This document shows positions 50,664 to 60,713 of a stretch of 64,000 nt of DNA, one piece after another (within the stretch, counting starts at the first letter, position 1; every line of letters begins with the position of its first letter). The notes beneath the pieces were generated by a model. The model had not been told where the DNA came from. It was given only the letters and a program-made list of their open reading frames with translations, and did no database searches. Source of the stretch: Cylindrodendrum hubeiense (lineage: Eukaryota > Ascomycota > Sordariomycetes > Hypocreales > Nectriaceae); the NCBI GenBank assembly GCA_014621425.1, contig JAANBB010000101.1:42468-106467 (forward strand), written 5' to 3'. Both the position numbers and the translations under genes were made by a program.

Positions 50664-53600
50664 ATGAATTGGTGGATTAAGTCAATTCTGGTGACGGTTT
50701 GCGCCCTTGATTTCCTCACAAATCAGGCGTATGCCTTCCCAAGTAGCCATGACCATTTACACGGTCAAAAAGCAGTCAACAAGACGCACCCCTTCGACGA
50801 CTTCGGTGCAATTTCTTCGAAGCGTGCTGACAAAATTCCCCTGAGAATCCTGTCTCTGGGTGCTTCCATCATGAGCGGTACCGGTTCAAGTACTGGAAAT
50901 GGGTACGTCGGTTTAACTCATATTTTAGCAGCTGATTTTGACGGTTTCCAGATTAAGAAAGCCTTTAAGAGACGCTCTGAGATATGACGGCTGGGAAGTG
51001 AACATGGTGGGAACCCGAGGCACTGGAACAATGCAAGATTGGGTTCGTAAACCCTCTCTAAGATTTCTGGAAAACAAATCACTAATATGTCCAGAATTAT
51101 GAAGCTGTTCCTGGCTACGTCCTCACTCAGATACGTGAGAGATTGCAGCTGTCTCTTGGATACAAGGTTTGTTGCTTTCCGGTCGACTCATTTGCTGCTC
51201 GCCTATTAAGTCAATATCCCAAAATAGGCAAACATTGTCATAATTAACGCAGGTACCAACGACGGGAACAAGAATATAAACCCTACTACGGCTGGAGAGC
51301 GTATGAACGACATCCTCGATGATATCTGGGGAGCTGACGGCATGTCTAAAACTTGCGTTATGCTCTCAACCCTGCTTGACACCAACGACGCAAATGGCCA
51401 GGTCCTGCGTCTCACTATCAACACACAGTATCGAAAACTTGTGACTGAGCGAGCTGCTGAAGGAAAGTGCATTTACTTGGCAGACATGGATCCACTATCT
51501 CCAGATCCGGCGCACGGATGGATCAACACCTGGGATGACTACGATTCAAGTGAAACCATTCATGTTCACCCGAATGTGAGTCATTCGAATGACATCATAG
51601 CCTTGTGCAATACTGACAACCGTGTAGGATGAAGGACACAGGAAGATGGCTTATGTGTTCTATAAGGCCATTAACAAGGCTGTATCTGCTGAGAAAATCG
51701 TCGAGTCTGAAGAGTTCACAGCTGGCACTACCACATGTGATAAATTCGAGGGTAGCGGCGAAGACGCTGGAGGTTATACCCAGCGCGGCAGTGGCAATCA
51801 CGACGGCATTTATTACCACGACAGCAAAGAGATGGGCGTGAGTACCGGTGTTGCAATGTGAAGAATCTTACTGACATAAGCCCTCTAGATGATCTGGACC
51901 GCGGATAGTGAATGGGATAGAGACCAGTGGCGATTCGCTCGCTTGTTCTCCCAAGACTACGATGATTTTGTCGCGTGGATTAAGGACGACAGTAGCAACA
52001 ATCATTTTGCAGTTTGGTGAGTTTAGTCTGTTCTAATATGTTCACGTTGGCACTGAACCTTGGGGGTTGTCCAGCTAAACGAAGCAACCACATTACTCAT
52101 TACTCAATTGAGCGCTAACACCTGTCAAGGGCCAACTCTGCTGATGGAGAAGGCTCGTTTTCACAGGTTGACGATATGAACCCAAACTACTACTGCGATC
52201 CAAGTGGTTTGTATTTTATTGACATGAACGCAGATGGGCTTGATGACTTTGTGTGTATCGCTGCCAACGGAGATGCCTATTTGTCTATTAATCAGGGAGA
52301 CGGTGATCGTGCTTCCAAAAAGCCTCCAACTTTCAAGTCTCTTGGCAAAATCAAAAGCAACGAGGGGTCTAAAAGAGACCACATTGTGATGGCAGACATC
52401 GATGGTGATGGTCGAGGAGATTACGGAGTAGTCGACGACGACGGGAACGTGCAGTTTTGGCGAAATGGTTGGGTGAATGACACGCCCGATTACTGGCAGG
52501 CCTTGGGCTTGCGCCTCAGCGACAGAGGCCTGGGAAGTTACAAGGGTGTTCGATTTGAAGATATCAATGGAGATGTGAGTCCATGCTGACAGTTTTGAGA
52601 GCTTCCGGGGACTGACATGGTGCATAGGGTCGTGACGATGGTCTTTGGGTTGGCGAAGAAGGCGAAACATATACCTGGACCAACTCAAGAAGTTGTAAAA
52701 GAGGGTCAGAAGGTAACGGACTCAATGTCGCCTGGCGTCAGGGCTTCTACAGTGGCCAGTCGTCGGGTGCAACCCATAAAGGGATGGGCAGCTATGTCAC
52801 AGACGACGAGTCCAATCTTCGCGACCGCATCCATTTTGCGCGCATCTATGGCGAAAAGGGTGTATTTGGCAATCTACCCCTACAAGATTACATATTCCTG
52901 GAGCATGAAGAGCTTTCAAGTGGAAAGCATCGCTTCAATATGCGCGTATGGAAGAACACCGGCGGAGGCGGCAGTAAAATCGTGGCTGATGGCAACAAAT
53001 ACTGCAATATGGTGGGCCACGAGGACGGCAGGGTCGATTATGTGTGGACCCAGTCGACCGGAGCCATGCAGATATATATAAACCGCGGCAAGGGTACAAT
53101 CAGCGATAGTGATGCGGATGGTTACTGGGACTACAGCACCGGTACGATTTGGACGCCTCCAAGCAATATGGACCGTCGGGATCTGCATCTGCAAGACTGG
53201 GACGGGGATGGAAGCTGCGATATCATTTACGTCAACCCCGACACCAACGCAGTGGAGGTTTTCATTAACAAGTACCCGGAGACTGGGAAATGGGAATGGA
53301 CTCACATCAGCAACCCTGCTCCAGGTCTCACCTGCAAGTATAAGAGAGGCCTCGGTATTTTCGACTGTAAGTCTTACCCCTTGAGCGCATGGAGAATGAA
53401 GTAGCTTGTCGTGTGTGGTTCTGTGGTCGAGAGAGAAAGACGCCCATGACACTTAGTAGCTACCACTACTTGAACGGCTCGGGTGGAGGATCACATAGAC
53501 ACTTGGCTGACTCTACAGTATCCGTCCGCTTCGCCGACATCACTGGAAATAGTCGTGCGGATTACCTCTGCATAGCTCCTGATGGCACGGTGAATGGGTA

Positions 53601-55664
53601 TCTTCAACAAGATGACGGCAGTTTCGATAACGCTGGCCAGATTAAGGTCTCGGTTGAAAAGGACCGTGCTAATCTTCGCTGGGCCGACGTTGATGGGGAC
53701 GGACTTGATGATATGCTGTGGATTGAGAAGTTTTCGGGAGATACATGGGTTTGGTATGACTGTTGTGATTTCCCCTCTGCGACTCAAAGCTAACAAAGAT
53801 AATCAAGGTATAATGGAGGCCGCGGAGACCCATCTACTGGTGGTGGCTCCTCGTTCTACTGGAGAGTGCAGGATGACAAGGCGTACCATGGCCTCGTTGC
53901 GGGCACTTGCATTTACTACACAGATCTCGATGGTAACGGTCACGCCGACGAGCATTACGTTTTAGAGACCTTCACCAACAAGGCCAAGACGTCGCTCAAT
54001 CCATCGTGCGGCCTCATGGATCGCGAAGGCGACGATGATGGGGGTGTTGTGAACCCTGCGCTGCCTGTCCAGCCAAGCAACGGATCCGACGATGATTCAG
54101 ACGACGGCAGCTCGGATGATGACGATGACGACTCGAGCGGTGACCACACTGACTATATCCCGGATCCTTCAGACGATAACCCTCTTCCGTCTTGTACCGA
54201 TAGCGCGTCATACACCACCTTTGATGAAATCGAAGCGCATGCCGGCTCGATTGACATGTGGTGTGGCCCACAGTATTCCATCACCATCTTGCTTCAACTT
54301 CTGAAAGACACATTGGACCGCTACGACGAGATCATGGCGGACGGTTATGACCACTATTTTAACGTCTACTCTGAGTATGTTGTCGGTAACGCGTACTCCG
54401 TACTCCAAAACTACATGCTGGATCATGGCGACGAATTCTTCGACTGCAAGATTACGGAAGAGTACACCTGCTGCAACACATGTAAATTTGAGGACATCTC
54501 ATGCCAGTGGTGTGCAGAAGAGTGCGACATCGACAGCCCTTACGACGACGGCCACGGCTGGGGAAACTTTTCGGAGCCATGCCCACCCGACTACTCTGAA
54601 CGAGGAATGAATGACAATGACGAAAAGACCATCTTCTGGACGCTGCGTGACGACACAAAAGATGACTTTTGGACAGACGTGACGGCCGAGGTCGGCGCCC
54701 CGGAGAACAGGCTCCCCATCACGGCTCGTCAGCAGATTGGCACGCTGTCCTCCTCCTGCGCCAGGGAAGCCGTCTTTAACGGCGAGGACAAGATGTCCAA
54801 GTCGTGTTACTACACCAAATTCTGGTACAACGCACCTACGGTCGATGGCTTTGTCGAAGATGACGTGGTCAATCCCAAGGAAACCGTCGGTCAGGCGTTG
54901 GCAAACACCCAGCCGCTGATCGATCAGCTTTCGGCCTCGCTATTTGAGATCATGGCCTTTACCTGGGAGGCGGACCCAGAGGATATCGTCGACTCCGTGG
55001 CCATGTCTATTTTCCTCATTCGAGACTCTGTCGACCTTATGGAGGAAGTCGTGGAGATGGCCAAGGAACTCGAGGAAGCGGATAAGAAGTCGCTGATTCT
55101 CAACCTTCTGTCGGCCCTCTTTTTTGTCATCCCGGCCTTGGGATCCACACTTGCGTCTCTTGGTCTCACCACACTTGGGCGCGCCTTTGTATGGATCGGA
55201 GAGGGTGCGAATATTGGAATGGGCATCTACGACATGGTGGGGAATCCTAATGCAATTCCCCTCGACATCTTCGGCATCATCTTGAGCGTCAAGGGAATTC
55301 GCGACGTTGGCAATGCCCGGAAGGCCGCTACAGCTCGCCGGGGCATGTCAGATGTCGATATTTCTGCAATCAGCACAAAGGTCGCCAAGAATCTGGATCA
55401 GATCTCCATGGTCAGTTATAGGCCTGCCCGAGCACCCATCTGCCTTCGTTACGCTTAGCCGTAACGGCGGTTGCTGCTACTCTTCGATGTATATACTTTT
55501 AAGCCATGTATCTTTTCCTGGTATCTCTTTCATTGTAGTTTGTTTAGACCCAACATTTACAGGTAATTGTTTGGGACAATGCATTACACAACTTGAACCC
55601 CAAATTTCTTGTGGCCGGGAAACATGTGTCCATGTTCAAGAGCAAGCTGAACAGCTCTTATTAA
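50664..55664 (+). CDS. Large secreted SGNH-hydrolase / FG-GAP repeat protein, 11 exons
   Basis: Exons 50664-50902, 50958-51042, 51095-51166, 51228-51575, 51628-51837, 51889-52016, 52130-52574, 52628-53366, 53519-53753, 53808-55410 and 55563-55664 join in frame to 1401 residues. After a signal peptide comes an SGNH-like domain: LSLGASIMSG (family GDS, here GAS), VGTRGTG, INAGTNDG, and HPNDEGHRK with Asp-His. Then several FG-GAP/VCBS repeats follow, with calcium-type loops such as DIDGDGRGDYG, DMNADGLDDF and DVDGDGLDDM. An acidic Asp/Ser linker (near 54090-54160) leads to a Cys-rich segment (CCNTCKFEDISCQWCAEEC) and a C-terminal region with hydrophobic helices. The function of the C-terminal half is unknown to me. 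The last exon is less certain; without its intron the frame ends at 55458. Confidence 0.85.
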
Positions 55665-55881
55665 TGCAGCTTTTGTGGAATTGCACAATATCAAGCCGAG
55701 GGTTACCCGCGGGGTAAATAAGGTTTAGCTGTGGGATGAATAAGTCAGTGAGCAGGCAACAGCAGTGGAGCCACAAAATCGTCTCATTTAGTGTCCACGT
55801 TATAACCATCGCCGTTCATCACCGTTCATCACCGCACCGCAGCTGTACTCTCCCCTCTTTCTGTCAAAAGCTTACACCAAA

Positions 55882-58378
55882 AATGGGCGGTTGGGACGTG
55901 TTTTGTGCCATTTGTGGCGGCCCTTTGGGCGAATTACACTGGGGTCAGGGTAAAGATGCTGAGTACGGATACGAGCCGGATGTCCTGGAGAGTCCCGAGG
56001 ACCCAGAGCTGGCTTGGGTGAAAGATATTCGACTTATTGGGGAGAACCCGGAAACTGAAGCGCCATGCAAGTACGCATTTAGTCATCAGGATTCGGCTCA
56101 AGAGCAGACCCACTGACACGATGGCCAGAGTTTAGATTTCGGGCCCAGCAACCCGTTGGGAATACGGCGTCGTGGACTACGAGCCAGGAGACCACCCAGA
56201 CCCTGCTCTGCCTGGGAGGGGCCAAATCAACGTGTGGGTTGCCTCTCATTTTGAGATACGCAAGATTCTCACATTCACAGGTACCTAAGGAAATGGAACT
56301 CTCACATTCCCAGGTCCCGGGGAGAGCCGGATGATCCCTGGGCTGCTCCTTTCCATACTTGCTGCCGCGAAATTCTCTGTCGATACTTGTCCATTCCAGT
56401 CTCTCATCTCGACAAGGAGACCTTTTTCGAGACTCTACACAGCCTGGCCACGGAGCATGATGGTAGTAGATGCCTCGATATTGACTATGGTGACGTCACC
56501 GAGCGAATGGACCAATACTGGGACACGCAAAGGGAGACGGAGCATTACGTGTTCAACCCAGTAGAGGTGAAGGGATTGAAATCCTACTTAGCGAATCTGC
56601 CCAAGCGAAGCGTTTCTATTGACGGACAAGTCATGACGCATAACACGAAGGGAGATCCCTTCGCAACACTTCCCCCTGATATTCTGATGATCATAATAGC
56701 GAATCTCAAGAAAATGGCAACGGTCTTCAAGCTTCGGCGCGCATCACCGGCCTTTGCCAATCTTGAGTTCAGCAACACTTTTTGGAGGAATCGTCTACAG
56801 CGCGACATGCTGTGGTTGTGGGACCTGCCATCTCCCATGACCTCACAACAGCGAAACGAGACAGATTGGCAGCTTGTCTATCGCAAGCTTTACTGGGGTA
56901 GTAAACCCCTTTCCAAAAAGGAAAACAAGATATACGGTCTGTGTAACAGACGACGAATCTGGGAACAATTGTGCCCAATCTTTGCCGAGGCGTATCTGGA
57001 ATATGAGGCTCGTCTTGAGGAATTGGGCGCCGTCACTCCCATTGTGCTCAAGGGAGCATTCACACCCAAGTCGAAGCAGCTAGTCGAATCCGACCCTGCA
57101 GATACTCGGCATACGACCAGAACTCTCATAGATCGCTTCTCGGACCTTTCCAGTGCGTCACCTTTACTTTTAGTAGACTGGGCACGAAACGGAGAATTAG
57201 CCGACATTCGCATCAGTAAGCAAAATGACGCTGCTGAACGTGAAAAGCTAAACATCAGTCTGGCGAAGACAGACAAGGTCAGCATCCCACAGTCTGATTG
57301 GCTGACGGGATTCAAAATTACTAGTCGTATCTCGGATGAAGGAGATGCATGCGAAAGACGGCAGCTCGTTGGAGTCGAAGTACTATTTGCGAGGCAGCTC
57401 CCGGTCCGGTTGGGCTCAAATGATGGTGACCAGCGACTGATCTACGTCACCAAAGATCGCTTTGTCGTAGCTTTGGATATCCACCGTTCTTCCACTGGAT
57501 TTATGAACAGAATCGATCTGATCGAACAGCCACTGGTGCATGCGTATGGCTGCCTGCGCGTTGTCGACACGCTCAGGGAGAATTACAACATGCGTGCAAT
57601 GGCTCATCTTTGGCGCCGAGAACTTCCTCAGCCAACGATCCGCCTGTCTAAGGGAACTTTTATTCCCTGGGGTTCTTGTACAGAAGAACAGTTGCACCCA
57701 TTGGAGGTCTTAATGTTTGGAAAATCGGATGAGGGACTGGCCGACATTAAGAGCGTCTCAGTCGATATCCAGCTGGGTGGGTTCGAAATCAGCTACGGTG
57801 ATCATGCCAGCCGGACCCTTGGTCCTCGACTTTACGCCATGAAAACTCTTGAAATCGACGGCCGTGGAGGAGAACGTATTATACATATTTCGCCACACGC
57901 CAAGAGTGACAAAGGGGTGATCTTCCTGCAACTCGTCACGAACCGAGGGCGTGTTCTCTTGGTAGGAGAGTCTGACGTGTGGAGGAAAAGTACGATCTCT
58001 TCAGACGACCATGGAACCCGCTTGATGCCGTGCGGTATATACGGGTACTGGAGAGGTAGCGAGTTGACAAAATACCTGGGGGGTATCGGTGTCGTTGGAT
58101 CGACTACTGTGGGCTTCAATGGCATAAACAGTGGGCCGCCTTGCGCACGAGATGGCAACCAATTTCCGTGGGAACCCTCGATGCTACCATCGGAACTAGA
58201 GGAGACTGGGACTATTTGGGGCGGAGGGGTCACAGATGATTCTGAGAAGTGGACCTTAAACTCAGAGAATGTTGGAAACGGGTCGCCGACGGTGTGCACC
58301 GTGAGCTGGCTGGACTGCAGCCGCCCGCTCTACGAGGTGATGGTGACCTTGGTACATAGCACTCCTAGCACACCATGA
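55882..58378 (+). CDS. F-box family protein, frame interrupted by TGA, 3 exons
   Basis: Exons 55882-56070, 56136-56233 and 56314-58378 join to 783 residues. The start MGGWDVFCAICGG and the following ISGPATRWEYGVVDYEPGD match a large fungal family that begins with a zinc-like Cys segment. DPWAAPFHTCCREIL is also family-typical. An F-box follows at about residues 210-260 (FATLPPDILMIIIANL). The C-terminal part is a beta-rich substrate-side region. Family members continue past this stop: the same frame after TGA 58376-58378 stays open to 58816 and carries ISAITLRYTDGKEATVGP, a recognisable continuation. The protein is expected to link substrates to an SCF ubiquitin ligase. The stop may be a nonsense mutation, a readthrough site or part of a very short intron. 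Confidence 0.8.
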
Positions 58379-58816
58379 CAGGCCCCTATATCCGCCATCA
58401 CATTGAGATACACCGACGGGAAGGAGGCGACGGTTGGCCCAAACAAGTTTCCCCTAGAGCCAACATGCGGGTGGTGCACATCGGAATCAAGCATCGAGGA
58501 AGAAGTACGGACAGTTCCTCATTATCGCCACCAGACCTGGCAGGTCGGGGACAAGAGGCTCACCAGTCTGCGGATCTGGCGCCCTCAGGTCACGAGCATG
58601 GCTGCCATTCAGCTAGTTGCTGAGGGACAATCAGAGAGTCCCATCTGGGGTCATTGGGGATACGATGTGGCGGATTCAGAGGTCTCAGAGTTACGTTTTG
58701 CGGGTGAAGGGGGCGGTGATGCAATTGGGCTGAAGTTCTTCTTCCACAGTAATGGGAGGAGTGGGCAAGGCGATAACATCATTGCTGGGATCCAAGCATT
58801 GAAAGCTACATCGTAG
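58379..58816 (+). CDS. In-frame continuation of the F-box gene after TGA
   Basis: This 145-codon segment is in the same frame as the upstream gene and starts directly after its TGA. It encodes a beta-rich domain (AITLRYTDGKEATVGP, LTSLRIWRPQVTSMAAIQLV, IWGHWGYDVADSEVSEL) that looks like the normal C-terminal end of the upstream protein. It has no good start codon context of its own near its beginning; the first ATG is at about 58403-58474, depending on frame. I treat it as part of the same gene, or its broken 3' part, rather than a separate gene. Confidence 0.6.
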   Translation, partial: QAPISAITLRYTDGKEATVGPNKFPLEPTCGWCTSESSIEEEVRTVPHYRHQTWQVGDKRLTSLRIWRPQVTSMAAIQLVAEGQSESPIWGHWGYDVADSEVSELRFAGEGGGDAIGLKFFFHSNGRSGQGDNIIAGIQALKATS

Positions 58817-59045
58817 CGCCGCTAAAAAATAATGTACTTATGATAGCGGTATCATTCTGATAAAACAGCAATGAAAGGTGTTCAAGGCAGGATCTAATCA
58901 TCCCAACATGCAAACAGCATACCATATCGATACGTAAAGCAACCCCCACTTCCTATCATAGACTCTAGCGAATGATCTAGGTAGGTACAACACGAAGAAA
59001 CAGACACTGCCCACATAATATCCACGGAAGATGGCAAATATCCGA

Positions 59046-59814
59046 CTAAGGGCTTCCCGTGTGTTCGGTTCCCCTCAATTGCAAAATCTCCTTTCTTAGC
59101 GTTTCGTTATCGTCCTTCAGTTCATCTATCTTAAGTTGCAAATCTTCAGTCTGCTCTTGAGAACCAAGACTGAGTTCCTCGACGATCTTCATGATTCGCC
59201 AGAGACGCATGACAACGATCAAAGAGGCAATCTCCTCGATTATACCGACCAAGACAACATCGATGATGAAGCCCGCAACAACGATAAACGCATCAAAGCA
59301 ATGAAACCATGATTTAAAATAACTGTACTTATTAGCATCAACAAATCTTTCAAACTGTGACACAAGGAATGACGTACCTCCATCCAAATGCCCAGACGGA
59401 AGCAATTAGCTCAACCATGAAGAGACACGAGAAGACCAAGCTCATGGAACCCAGAATATTCAAAGCAAGGTCCCAGTCAGGACCACTCCTTCCCTGCTCG
59501 CATTTGAAAAGTTTTAGAATAAAGTCTGGTCGAATCAGCTACCTCGTCACAATATTGGTAGAATACAACTCACCAGCAATCATGCTCAAGACATCAAGAG
59601 ACACCAGGGTGAGAATAGAGTAGTGCCCATATTTTGAGGCGAGAAGCCCCGCAATATGTTGTCTGGTATTCTGGAAAGTCCACTGATCACGCCTCGGTGA
59701 GTGTAGGTGCCACTGCTGCAGATTTAAGGACGGGAATCTGGGCTTTCTGCGATGCCTCAAAAGTGGTTGCTCCTCATCGCTGGGCCGGCCATGTCCCACA
59801 ACGGTTGAGGACAT
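59046..59814 (-). CDS. Voltage-gated proton channel, Hv1 type, 3 exons
   Basis: Exons 59814-59574, 59525-59378 and 59322-59046 join to 221 residues. It has a single voltage-sensor domain of four helices and no separate pore, as in Hv1. The first helix contains the selectivity Asp (VSLDVLSMIAGDF). The third contains the charged HCFDAFIVVAGFIIDVV. The fourth has MRLWRIMKIVEE, the arginine/lysine ladder with the Hv1 R-x-W-R pattern. A C-terminal coiled coil (LQLKIDELKDDNETLRKEIL) should form a dimer. The protein conducts protons outward across the plasma membrane upon depolarisation. Hv1 genes occur in many ascomycetes, and the size is normal for the fungal group. Confidence 0.9.
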
Positions 59815-60713
59815 TCTATAAGTCAATAGTGGTTTAAATACTTGTGGATAACGCAGATTTCAGCTACGACTATGACACGATCGGAAATGGGGAACATTCA
59901 ACAGATGTGATGATCAGGAGGTGGAGAAGCCATGCGAGGCCTAACGCCTGTAAAATCAGCTGATGTATTCTGTTACGTACTTACCAGTGAAAGAATTTGC
60001 ATGTAGGCAGTAATGTTCACCTAATAGAGTTAGCTGACGGATTGAGGCTATGGGGCAGAGATAAGAAGCATTGACCTTGTTATGACTCAGCAGCAAGTGA
60101 CAACTTTCACTTCACTCATCTATCTAATCGGATAGGAATATCGTAAGTAAGCTGAAATGAAGAGTTAATTGGGGGTATGTTTGAGTAAATCTTGGATTGA
60201 GATCGGATTTACATAATTCTTTGATATGCCAGTCTTCTATCCTTGGTCAGAAGGGCGAGGCTCACTCAAAACCCCCGCTCGAAGAAAGAGGGGTTACACT
60301 AGATCGATCATCAAATTCTGGATCCAAACTTAATTGATCCCCAACTGCTTGATTGAATACGATGGCGACGGATCCATGAGCAAGATTATAGCAAGGAAGA
60401 GGATCCGCCCTAACTCGCAGCACTTGGCTTTCAGCTAGCGTTGACAGAAGCCAGCTATCTGAAGTAATAAGTCCGGAGCAAATACACTTGATTGGTTCAA
60501 TCCGGAGTTTGAGAAGTGGCTTCTTCCGGCTCTACGCAGTCCGATTGGCTGGCTTCGGAGGTGTCAGCAGCCTTCTCAAGCTTTCCCTGGAACTCTGGAA
60601 TAATTCCACGAACTTGAACTTGCATCACCACCCACATACGAATTGATAATTGATAAGGTTGATTCCCCGCCAAAAGATAGCAAAAGATAGCTACGTGTTG
60701 ACTCAATCTGGAA
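59815..60713. other. Divergent promoter region
   Basis: This lies between the Hv1 start (-) and the partial-cluster regulator (+). The frames at 60497-60990 (-) are shadows, and no structured element is seen. Confidence 0.5.

Noticed and set aside
56281..56313. A 33-base intron candidate (GTACCT...CCCAG) in the F-box gene
   Set aside because: It is too short for typical ascomycete splicing. An 80-base intron from 56234 with donor GTGGGT fits the phase and removes the same stop.
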